Shown: one piece after another, positions 1 to 5,055 of the stretch | How the letters are laid out: the number at the start of each line of letters is the position of its first letter | How positions within the stretch are numbered: the stretch's first letter is position 1 | Assembly (NCBI GenBank): GCA_017961965.1 | Contig: JAGCWG010000103.1 | Coordinates: forward strand, 1 to 5,055 | Source: Bacteroidaceae bacterium | GTDB taxonomy: Bacteria > Bacteroidota > Bacteroidia > Bacteroidales > Bacteroidaceae | Reading direction: 5' to 3' | Length of the DNA stretch: 5,055 nucleotides | Translations under genes and position numbers: made by a program | The notes under the pieces: model-generated | Seen by the model: the letters and a program-made list of their open reading frames with translations, nothing else | What the model was told of the DNA's origin: nothing | Database searches by the model: none

Positions 1-119
1 AGAAACGTCTGGAGGACGGCAGATATAGGCATATCAAAGAATGGACGGATGTGCACCTATCTCCTAATCTTGTCGTCAAAAGAAATGATATTATTGGAAA
101 AAACTGTGTCGGATTTTGA
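1..119 (+). CDS. 3' end of an unidentified protein (partial)
   Basis: Reading from base 3, the frame is open for 38 codons and ends at TGA 117-119. The tail reads KRLEDGRYRHIKEWTDVHLS, continues through VVKRNDIIGKN and ends CVGF. Its mixed charged, aromatic and hydrophobic composition looks like a real protein end. I do not recognise the family and assign no function. The frame starting at base 1 is also open, to a TAA at 223-225. It is longer, but its composition (KNGRMCTYLLILSSKE) looks less natural and it would run into the promoter of the next gene, so I prefer the shorter frame. The start lies outside the window. About 200 bases separate it from the next gene, which has its own promoter, so the two are probably not co-transcribed. 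Confidence 0.45.
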   Translation, partial: KRLEDGRYRHIKEWTDVHLSPNLVVKRNDIIGKNCVGF

Positions 120-198
120 TTGCTATTTTGAACACCCTACCGTACAGGTCGAATTATTTCTATCAATTACCGTGACTCAAATAAAAAATGAAAAATCA

Positions 199-256
199 TT
201 GCGAAAACTCTTTGTATATGGATAAATTTCCATAATTTTGCGACAGTTATTCGCAA
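199..256. promoter_or_regulatory. TTGCGA hexamer cluster around the BI-1 promoter, possible operator
   Basis: TTGCGA occurs at 199-204, just upstream of the -33 element, and again at 238-243, overlapping the end of the -7 element. Its exact complement TCGCAA is at 251-256. The last two form a perfect 6-bp inverted repeat with a 7-base gap that brackets the predicted transcription start. The outer copies also share flanks: TTGCGAAAACT on the + strand and TTGCGAATAACT on the - strand. This placement suits a repressor or activator site, but no regulator is visible and chance is possible. Confidence 0.35.
211..240 (+). promoter_or_regulatory. Bacteroidota-type promoter for the BI-1 gene
   Basis: A TTTG at 211-214 (-33 element) is followed after 18 bases by TAATTTTG at 233-240. 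The latter matches the TAnnTTTG -7 consensus of the Bacteroidota primary sigma factor exactly, and the spacing is within a base or so of the usual 19. Transcription would start near 246, giving a leader of about 75 bases before the ATG at 322. The leader is A/T-rich with no Shine-Dalgarno site, as is normal in this phylum. The call rests on consensus matching only. Confidence 0.65.
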
Positions 257-321
257 GGGATATTCCCAAATGGATGACTGAGACAAATATCGGAAATATT
301 AAAACTTTATAAATCAAGATT

Positions 322-1029
322 ATGAATACTTATGTTCGTGACTATGAGTCACAGTCTTATTCTTTTACTGATGCTTACACATCGTTGATGCGTAAGGTGT
401 ATGTTTGGATGACGCTTGCACTCGTGATGACAGGTCTCTCTGCCTATTATATTGCAACAAGTCCTTCACTGCAACTTGCATTATTCTCAAGTCCATACGT
501 TTTCTATGGATTGATGATTGCTGAGGTGGGTCTTGTCATTTGGCTTTCTTCTCGCATTCATAAGATGTCACTCTTGTCTGCATCTTTGATGTTTTCTGTT
601 TATGCAATACTCAATGGCGTTACGATGTCAGTCATCTTCTTGGCATATACAATGTCATCTATTGCGACGACATTCTTCGTTACAGCAGGAACATTTGGTG
701 TGATGGCATTCATCGGAACCGTAACAAAGAGCGACCTCACAAAGATGGGACAGATACTCACTATGGCACTTGTCGGAATGATAATTGCGATTGTGGTAAA
801 TCTTTTCCTTGGTAATGGTATGCTTGACATCATTATTTCTGTAGTCGGCATCCTTGTCTTTACAGGTCTCACAGCATACGATGCACAGAAGATTAAGCAG
901 ATGCTTATCAATTGTAACGAGGTTAATGACCAGACACAGAAGTTGTCTGTCATTGGAGCGCTATCGCTCTACCTTGACTTCATCAACCTCTTCCTCTACC
1001 TCCTTCGCTTCCTTGGTGACAGAAAGTAA
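322..1029 (+). CDS. Bax inhibitor-1 / YetJ-family seven-helix membrane protein
   Basis: This 235-residue integral inner-membrane protein belongs to the BI-1 (TMBIM/UPF0005) family. Bacterial members such as Bacillus YetJ act as pH-sensitive calcium leak channels, and E. coli YccA modulates the FtsH protease. A short polar N-terminus (1-22) is followed by seven hydrophobic segments at roughly 25-45, 54-75, 84-108, 112-133, 145-163, 168-186 and 208-230. The family signatures are the GLTAYDAQKIK motif (182-192) and GALSLYLDFINLFLYLLR (212-229). Asp187 and Asp219 in these motifs correspond to the aspartate pair that forms the pH sensor in YetJ, so the core appears intact. Length is typical. The start is fixed by the A/T-rich leader and by the usual short hydrophilic N-terminus. 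It has its own promoter and terminator, so it is probably monocistronic. Family assignment is firm; calcium transport or protease regulation is inferred from homologues. Confidence 0.93.
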   Translation: MNTYVRDYESQSYSFTDAYTSLMRKVYVWMTLALVMTGLSAYYIATSPSLQLALFSSPYVFYGLMIAEVGLVIWLSSRIHKMSLLSASLMFSVYAILNGVTMSVIFLAYTMSSIATTFFVTAGTFGVMAFIGTVTKSDLTKMGQILTMALVGMIIAIVVNLFLGNGMLDIIISVVGILVFTGLTAYDAQKIKQMLINCNEVNDQTQKLSVIGALSLYLDFINLFLYLLRFLGDRK

Positions 1030-1042
1030 AAGGAATGGCTAT

Positions 1043-1089
1043 AAAAAAAGCAAACGACAATCGAGCACCGATTGTCGTTTGCTTTTTTT
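1043..1089. terminator. Shared bidirectional intrinsic terminator
   Basis: A 14-bp perfect stem (GCAAACGACAATCG at 1050-1063 with its complement at 1069-1082) closes a 5-base AGCAC loop. Seven A at 1043-1049 and seven T at 1083-1089 flank it, extending the pairing to 21 bp without mismatch. Read rightward, the T run terminates the BI-1 transcript, whose stop lies 13 bases upstream. Read leftward, the complement of the A run terminates the riboflavin synthase transcript, whose stop lies 2 bases away. It fills most of the 62-base convergent intergenic space. Confidence 0.93.
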
Positions 1090-1091
1090 GT

Positions 1092-1694
1092 TTACTGCAT
1101 ATTCAACATACGTGCGGCGTACTTGCCGATGATGTCGAACTCGAGGTTTACCTTTGTGCCAACTTCTATCATGTGGAAGTTTGTGTGCTCGTATGTGTAA
1201 GGGATGATGTTTACCTGGAATGAGTCGTCCTGTGAGTTACATACTGTGAGGCTCACACCATTAATGGTAACGCTTCCCTTGTCAACGGTGAGGTAGCCCT
1301 TCTTTGCCATCTCACGGTCGTAGGCATACTTGAAAGTATATGTGTAGCTGCCTTGCTGGTCAATCTTCTCCGTACATACGGCTGTCTGGTCAACATGTCC
1401 CTGTACGATGTGACCGTCAAGACGACCGTTCATCATCATCGAGCGTTCCACGTTCACCTTGTCGCCTGGCTTGAAGTCGCCGAGGTTACTCTTGAGGAGA
1501 GTCTCCTTCATGGCTGTTACTGTGTAAGTGTTGTCCTTGATTTTAACTACTGTGAGACATACGCCATTGTGTGCAACACTCTGGTCAATCTTGAGCTCGT
1601 TGACGAAAGAGCAGGTGAGAGTGAAGTGCATATTCTCCTGATCCTTCTCTACAGCAACTACAGTTGCAAATTCTTCTACGATTCCGCTAAACAT
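1092..1694 (-). CDS. ribE: Riboflavin synthase (alpha chain)
   Basis: This enzyme catalyses the last step of riboflavin synthesis: two molecules of 6,7-dimethyl-8-ribityllumazine dismutate to riboflavin and 5-amino-6-ribitylamino-uracil. It is a cytosolic homotrimer. The 200-residue product has the normal length and the family's tandem duplication of two barrel domains. The N-terminal half opens MFSGIVEE and carries NGVCLTV (43-49, with Cys46). The C-terminal half has GHIVQGHVDQ (94-103), then KGSVTINGVSLTV (139-151) and LEFDIIGKYAAR (184-195). His100, Ser141, Thr143 and Asp187 lie where catalytic or ligand-binding residues sit in characterised enzymes. The MFSGIVEE start is diagnostic and lies about 30 bases from a matching promoter. 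Other riboflavin genes are not adjacent. The leader is too short for an FMN riboswitch. The symbol is ribE or ribC depending on the naming scheme. Confidence 0.96.
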   Translation of the reverse strand: MFSGIVEEFATVVAVEKDQENMHFTLTCSFVNELKIDQSVAHNGVCLTVVKIKDNTYTVTAMKETLLKSNLGDFKPGDKVNVERSMMMNGRLDGHIVQGHVDQTAVCTEKIDQQGSYTYTFKYAYDREMAKKGYLTVDKGSVTINGVSLTVCNSQDDSFQVNIIPYTYEHTNFHMIEVGTKVNLEFDIIGKYAARMLNMQ

Positions 1695-1726
1695 ATCTAA
1701 TTCGTCTTTTTTTGTTAATTTCAGGG

Positions 1727-1757
1727 CAAAGTTACCTAATTTCCATTAGAATTCAAT
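1727..1757 (-). promoter_or_regulatory. Promoter of riboflavin synthase
   Basis: On the minus strand, ATTG (1757-1754) is followed by exactly 19 bases and then TAACTTTG (1734-1727). This fits the Bacteroidota TTG-N19-TAnnTTTG consensus. The predicted start is near 1721, leaving a leader of only about 27 bases before the ATG at 1694. That leaves no space for a riboswitch or long attenuator. Confidence 0.75.
1736..1749. repeat. CTAAT-N4-ATTAG inverted repeat between divergent promoters
   Basis: CTAAT at 1736-1740 and ATTAG at 1745-1749 are perfect inverted arms with a TTCC gap. They lie in the spacer shared by the two divergent promoters. Further single copies occur at 1697-1701 (CTAAT) and 1781-1785 (ATTAG), roughly symmetric about the centre. 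The position would suit an operator, but the motif is short and A/T-rich and could be chance. Confidence 0.3.
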
Positions 1758-1764
1758 ATCTTTG
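1757..1764 (+). promoter_or_regulatory. -7 element of the lipoprotein-GH51 operon promoter
   Basis: TATCTTTG is an exact TAnnTTTG match placed about 30 bases before the lipoprotein ATG at 1794, so the leader would be about 23 bases. No good TTTG or TTG -33 element lies 19-21 bases upstream; the nearest resemblance is GTTA at 1731-1734. The promoter may therefore be weak or activator-dependent. It abuts and shares one base with the -33 element of the divergent riboflavin synthase promoter. Confidence 0.6.
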
Positions 1765-1793
1765 CAGACAAATAAATATAATTAGAAAGAAAA

Positions 1794-2219
1794 ATGAAAA
1801 AGAACACATTCTTATTGGCTGTCATAACATTGATTACAACCACTTTTTTTACATCCTGTGAAAAGGAATATGATTATGTTGCACCAACTGTGGAAGGCTT
1901 ATATTTTGCCCCAAATCCTTGCCATGAGGGAGACTCTGTGTTAGTCATGATTAGTTATTCAAACGAGGGTGCATACTGGTATTATACAAAGCAGGACCTG
2001 ACTATGAATAATGGAAGGATTCTGCTTAATAAGGTTAAGCCAAACGGCGGTGCTCTTGACCCATTTATCAATGACCATTTCATTGCACCAACAGAAGGTA
2101 CTTACACAGTAACTTTCACGTCTCAGATTTCCATCTACACAGGCAAGAGCAATCCTTTTGCTGATGGTCCTAAAGCTTCTTCCACATTGGTAGTGTTGCC
2201 AAAGGAAGATAACAACTAA
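1794..2219 (+). CDS. Small exported lipoprotein with an Ig-like beta-sandwich appearance
   Basis: This 141-residue protein has a lipoprotein signal peptide: MKKN, a hydrophobic stretch to about residue 18, then the lipobox FTSC with Cys22 as the lipidated residue. The mature start CEKEYDYV is charged, somewhat like the acidic/lysine export signal that sends Bacteroidota lipoproteins to the cell surface, so surface display is possible but not certain. The remainder (about 31-136) is rich in alternating beta-strand patterns, such as GDSVLVMISYS (46-56) and GTYTVTFTSQISIY (102-115), ending in STLVVLP. This suggests one immunoglobulin-like or PKD-like sandwich. There is one further cysteine, Cys43, and no catalytic motif. 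I do not recognise a named family. It is the first gene of an operon, 11 bases before the GH51 gene. A role in holding glycan or partnering the enzyme at the envelope is inferred from position only. Confidence 0.85.
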   Translation: MKKNTFLLAVITLITTTFFTSCEKEYDYVAPTVEGLYFAPNPCHEGDSVLVMISYSNEGAYWYYTKQDLTMNNGRILLNKVKPNGGALDPFINDHFIAPTEGTYTVTFTSQISIYTGKSNPFADGPKASSTLVVLPKEDNN

Positions 2220-2230
2220 CAATTAATAAA

Positions 2231-4669
2231 ATGATGAAGAAGAAACTAACATTAGCCTTACTCGCCCTATCCACATCGGTATGGGCAAATCATCCTGATT
2301 CAGTATATATCAGGACGTATATTCCTGCTCCTACTGACGGATTGCGTATATCTTACTCCGTGGATAGGAAGAACTGGATTGCGGTGGAGAATCAGAATCT
2401 TTTCAAGAGCGACTTCGGAACATGGGGAGCTGAAAAGAAGATGTACACACCTGTTCTCCGCTATGAGAACGGAGTGTTCTATGCTGAGTTCATCCCTAAC
2501 CTGAACAATCCGCAGTATGCGACAACACAGTCAACGGACCTCTATTCATGGAAGCCACAGGACTATCCTTATCTCTCAAGGGAAGCTTTTGAAAAGAAGA
2601 AGAGCGAACTGGAGAGGGCTTCACGCGACAATATAATCAAGGTGCCATACCAGATTGTTGATAACCTTATCAGCAAGCTTCAGGCTTCACAGCTACGTGG
2701 ACAGAAGGGTGGTGAAGGGCTTGTCCTGAGAGGTATGGCAGAGTACAAGGGCAAGGTTGCCACAAGCCTTGACGTGAATATGGCTGATAGGAAGCCTATC
2801 TCGCCTGAGTTGTTTGGTATCTTCTTTGAGGATATCAACTATTCGGCAGATGGCGGACTGTATGCAGAGCTTATTCAGAACCGTGACTTTGAATACAACA
2901 GCCTTGACCGCAGGGAGTGGAATGCCAAGACGTCATGGCGCCTTGAAGGCAATGGAACAGAATGGACAATAGAGGATAAGGCTCCTATCCACAGGAACAA
3001 CTCACATTATTCTGTACTCAAGACTTCGGAGGTCGGCGCACGACTCATAAACGAAGGATGGGACGGCATAGCACTCAACGCAAAGGACAAGTATAACCTT
3101 TCACTCTTTACAAGGGGTGCGGGTAAGTTGAAGGTGAGCCTTGTGAGCAACGGCAAGAGCGTGGCTTCAACCGTTATTAGCGCCACAAAGGAGTGGAGGC
3201 AGCAGAACAAGGTTCTCACAGCATCGGCTACTGTCAAGGATGCCGTACTTGTAATTGAACCTGTAAGTGTCGGTAATGTTAGCATCGACTTCGTGTCACT
3301 CTTCCCACAGAAGACATTCAAGAATCGCAAGAATGGTATGCGTTCTGACCTTGCTCAGACTCTTGCTGACCTCAAACCACAGTTTATCCGTTTCCCTGGA
3401 GGATGTGCTACACATGGTCAGGGTATAAACAACATATACCATTGGCAGGCAACCATCGGCGACCTTTGGGAACGTGAGTATGACATGAACATCTGGGGGT
3501 ATCATCAGTCACGAGGCATCGGATTCTACGAGTATTTCCAGTATTGTGAGGATATAGGTGCAACTGCTCTCCCTGTTCTTGCAGCCGGTGTCCCTTGCCA
3601 GAACTCAAACCGTGGCGGTCATGGACAGCAGGGTGGTATTCCTTTTGAAAGTGAACTGAATGGTAAGCCTTCGCCTTACACATATATGGGTAAGCCACTC
3701 ACTATGGAGTCCTATCTTCAGGAGTTGCTCGACCTGATAGAGTGGGCAAACGGCGATGCTAAGACAAGCAAGCTGGCACAGATGCGTGCCAAGGCAGGTC
3801 ATCCTAAGCCTTTCGGCATGAAGTATCTCGGCATAGGTAACGAAGACCTGATAAGCGACGTATTCCTCAAGCGTTATCTCTTCCTTATTGAGGGAGTCAG
3901 GAAGGTTCATCCTGAGATTACTATCGTCGGAACTGTAGGCCCTTCATGGGAAGGCAGCGACTACGAATACGGATGGAAGGCAGCAAAGGAGAACAATATA
4001 GACGTGGTGGATGAACACTACTACAATTCCTTGGGTTGGTTCCTCAATCATCAGGATTTCTACGACAAGTATTCACGTACAGGCACTAAGGTCTATCTTG
4101 GTGAGTGGGCAAGCTGGGGCAACCGCCTTGAGAATGCCCTTGCCGAGGCAATACATATTACCAATGTAGAGCGTAATGCTGATGTGGTTGTAATGTCAAG
4201 CTATGCTCCTCTTCTTGCCAAGGAGGGGCATACACAGTGGAATCCAGACCTTATCTACTTCAATAATACGGAAGTAAAGCCTACTCCTAACTATTACGTT
4301 CAGGCTCTTTGCGGTCAGAATGCAGGTGATGAGTATGTTACTTCTGCTCTCAAGGTTAGTCTTGAAGGAAAGGATGCGAGAGGATTACAGGCTGATTTTG
4401 AAAAGCGTGTCACTTCTTCCGTAGTAAAGGATAAGGAGACGGGTGACTTGATTATCAAACTCGTAAATGCCGTTCCTATGTCTAATAACCTGACGGTAAA
4501 CCTTGGTTCGCTTGATGGCTATTCCAAGACTGCTCAGGTGAGTGTGATAACTGGTAACGCTGGTGACAGGGATGTTGCTAAACCAGAGGTCAAGAGCCTT
4601 GAGGTGGGTGAGACATTCACATACGAAATGCCAAAGTTCTCATTCTCTGTTATAAGAATAAAGAAGTAA
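2231..4669 (+). CDS. Exported GH51 alpha-L-arabinofuranosidase with an extra N-terminal domain
   Basis: This 812-residue enzyme is predicted to release terminal alpha-L-arabinofuranose from arabinan, arabinoxylan or their oligosaccharides by the retaining GH51 mechanism. A signal peptide (1-19, ending SVWA) has no lipobox cysteine, so the protein is probably periplasmic. Residues 24-113 are an extra beta-rich segment, then a charged linker (about 114-172). The GH51 core starts near 176 with ISPELFGIFFEDINYSADGG (190-209). Residues about 225-358 resemble the CBM4-like insert of plant-type arabinofuranosidases. The TIM barrel (about 365-690) contains FIRFPGG (385-391), the predicted acid/base Glu538 in GIGNED, DEHYY (594-598) and the predicted nucleophile Glu625 in YLGEWASWG. 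A C-terminal beta-sandwich (about 700-812) closes the protein. Both catalytic glutamates are present and the frame is unbroken. ATG at 2231 is used, but the adjacent ATG at 2234 would serve equally. It lies 11 bases after the lipoprotein gene, presumably co-transcribed. Substrate is inferred from the family. Confidence 0.93.
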   Translation: MMKKKLTLALLALSTSVWANHPDSVYIRTYIPAPTDGLRISYSVDRKNWIAVENQNLFKSDFGTWGAEKKMYTPVLRYENGVFYAEFIPNLNNPQYATTQSTDLYSWKPQDYPYLSREAFEKKKSELERASRDNIIKVPYQIVDNLISKLQASQLRGQKGGEGLVLRGMAEYKGKVATSLDVNMADRKPISPELFGIFFEDINYSADGGLYAELIQNRDFEYNSLDRREWNAKTSWRLEGNGTEWTIEDKAPIHRNNSHYSVLKTSEVGARLINEGWDGIALNAKDKYNLSLFTRGAGKLKVSLVSNGKSVASTVISATKEWRQQNKVLTASATVKDAVLVIEPVSVGNVSIDFVSLFPQKTFKNRKNGMRSDLAQTLADLKPQFIRFPGGCATHGQGINNIYHWQATIGDLWEREYDMNIWGYHQSRGIGFYEYFQYCEDIGATALPVLAAGVPCQNSNRGGHGQQGGIPFESELNGKPSPYTYMGKPLTMESYLQELLDLIEWANGDAKTSKLAQMRAKAGHPKPFGMKYLGIGNEDLISDVFLKRYLFLIEGVRKVHPEITIVGTVGPSWEGSDYEYGWKAAKENNIDVVDEHYYNSLGWFLNHQDFYDKYSRTGTKVYLGEWASWGNRLENALAEAIHITNVERNADVVVMSSYAPLLAKEGHTQWNPDLIYFNNTEVKPTPNYYVQALCGQNAGDEYVTSALKVSLEGKDARGLQADFEKRVTSSVVKDKETGDLIIKLVNAVPMSNNLTVNLGSLDGYSKTAQVSVITGNAGDRDVAKPEVKSLEVGETFTYEMPKFSFSVIRIKK

Positions 4670-4670
4670 G

Positions 4671-4718
4671 GTTTTTAAGTTCTTGAGTTTTTAAGTTTTT
4701 TGGTTCTCGTGTATTTTG
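4671..4718 (+). repeat. 8-bp tandem repeat tract, GTTnnnnA-like
   Basis: Starting 2 bases after the GH51 stop, the sequence divides into consecutive octamers that each begin GT: GTTTTTAA, GTTCTTGA, GTTTTTAA, GTTTTTTG, GTTCTCGT, GTATTTTG. The first and third are identical, and the pattern decays rightward. Two to three units in the opposite orientation lie at about 4738-4761. I see no coding potential: an 8-base period is out of frame. Confidence 0.7.
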
Positions 4719-4761
4719 AACAGTTGAAGCATTAACTAAAAACACTTAAAAACTCAAGAAC
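4679..4761. repeat. Long imperfect hairpin after the GH51 gene
   Basis: GTTCTTGAGTTTTTAAGT (4679-4696) is the exact reverse complement of 4744-4761, giving 18 bp of perfect pairing. Past a bulged C4743, pairing continues with five A:T pairs (4697-4701 with 4738-4742), a G:U pair and three more pairs (4703-4705 with 4734-4736). The loop is about 28 bases. It lies 10 bases past the GH51 stop and could stabilise the 3' end of the operon mRNA or slow the polymerase. No T run follows on either strand, so it is not a standard intrinsic terminator. A small non-autonomous palindromic element is an alternative. Confidence 0.75.
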
Positions 4762-4940
4762 AATAATTATAACTTGTAACAAAATAAAAGGGATATAGTA
4801 TGTTGTAGAGCACTCCCCCTTTTTCACTATGCTTTACAATCCTATGGAAGCGTTTCCCAAATTCGATTACTATCGATGTACCAATTCAATCCCGTACGAT
4901 ATTGCACATCATTCCTCGATTGATTTCCCCTTCCGTTTTA
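4762..4940. other. Gene-free stretch between the two repeat structures
   Basis: I find no convincing gene, RNA gene or promoter here. The longest ATG-started frame on the + strand (4829-4945, 38 codons) begins MLYNPMEAFPKFDYYRC and has no promoter or recognisable motif. Minus-strand frames are of similar size and equally unconvincing. AAAAGGG at 4786-4792 can pair with CCCTTTT at 4817-4823 over a 24-base loop, followed by one more T. That is at best a weak terminator candidate for the upstream operon. Confidence 0.5.
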
Positions 4941-5055
4941 CTTGAAGTAGCAACTGAGTTATGGTGTTTGTATTAAGCCATTTCTGGTTAATATATTAAC
5001 TCACTTGTAGTTGGTATATTAACTCGCATCCAGTTAATAGATTAACTCATGTCAA
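4941..5055. repeat. 23-bp-period array of palindromic GTTAAT-ATTAAC units, running off the edge
   Basis: Three clear units start at 4987, 5010 and 5033, exactly 23 bases apart. Each is an 18-bp core plus a 5-bp variable spacer (TTGTA, ATCCA, GTCAA). The cores are GTTAATATATTAACTCAC, GTTGGTATATTAACTCGC and GTTAATAGATTAACTCAT. The first contains a perfect 14-bp palindrome. Two weaker units fit the same register at 4964 and 4941, matching the first core at about 11 and 10 of 18 positions. A further unit would begin at 5056, just outside the window. The period is not a multiple of three, so this is not a protein repeat. Function is unknown: clustered binding sites or a decaying intergenic repeat are both possible. 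Confidence 0.65.

Noticed and set aside
187..200. AATGA-AAAA-TCATT hairpin as terminator of the left-edge gene
   Set aside because: A 5-bp A/T-rich stem without a T run would be unstable.
257..267. GGGA-TAT-TCCC palindrome in the BI-1 leader
   Set aside because: Only 4-bp arms with a 3-base gap. It is expected by chance and has no supporting context.
1353..1700. 115-codon + strand ORF opposite riboflavin synthase
   Set aside because: It is the antisense shadow of a gene with unmistakable family motifs and has no promoter of its own.
1695..1793. FMN riboswitch upstream of riboflavin synthase
   Set aside because: The predicted leader is about 27 bases and the whole divergent gap is 99 bases. 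None of the conserved riboswitch helices is visible, and the gene has a simple promoter.
3007..3910. Several minus-strand ORFs inside the GH51 gene
   Set aside because: They are overlapping shadows of a single intact enzyme reading frame, with no recognisable protein features.
4786..4824. Intrinsic terminator AAAAGGG ... CCCTTTT
   Set aside because: Only 7 bp of mostly A:T stem with a 24-base loop and a single further T after it, so it is too weak to call firmly. It remains a possible secondary stop.
4829..4945. 38-codon ORF starting MLYNPMEAF
   Set aside because: No promoter, no recognisable motif, and minus-strand frames of equal size exist. Such length is expected by chance.
4987..5050. 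CRISPR array
   Set aside because: The conserved part is 18 bp and the variable part only 5 bp, far shorter than CRISPR spacers. The repeats are degenerate and no cas gene is present.

Overview
This window looks like an ordinary chromosomal stretch from a Bacteroidota bacterium, most likely order Bacteroidales and plausibly Prevotella or Bacteroides. The reasons are: promoters of the Bacteroidota type (TTTG or TTG, a spacer of about 19 bases, then TAnnTTTG); A/T-rich leaders without Shine-Dalgarno sites; a lipoprotein with an acidic stretch after the lipobox cysteine; and a secreted family GH51 arabinofuranosidase. No single marker fixes the genus.

Layout. Positions 1-119 probably hold the last 38 codons of an unidentified gene. 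A promoter at 211-240, surrounded by three TTGCGA hexamers, precedes a seven-helix Bax inhibitor-1/YetJ-family membrane protein (322-1029, +). It converges on riboflavin synthase (1092-1694, -), and one 21-bp perfect hairpin at 1043-1089 sits between the two stops as a shared bidirectional terminator. Riboflavin synthase is divergent from a small lipoprotein gene (1794-2219, +), and their promoters occupy the same DNA at about 1727-1764. Eleven bases after the lipoprotein gene begins a large exported GH51 alpha-L-arabinofuranosidase (2231-4669, +). The two are almost certainly one operon.

The last 386 bases (4670-5055) contain no convincing gene. They hold two repeat structures: an 8-bp-periodic GTTnnnnA tract that folds into a long hairpin right after the glycosidase stop, and a 23-bp-period array of palindromic GTTAAT..ATTAAC units that runs in register to the edge of the window.

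Functionally, the BI-1 protein and riboflavin synthase are housekeeping genes with no evident link. The lipoprotein and GH51 enzyme form a small carbohydrate-use unit, presumably removing arabinofuranose from plant polysaccharides or oligosaccharides. No SusC/SusD pair, sensor or other glycosidase is visible here. I see no convincing new multi-gene system. The unexplained parts are the repeat structures in the tail, the promoter architectures, the glycosidase's extra N-terminal domain and the orphan lipoprotein.
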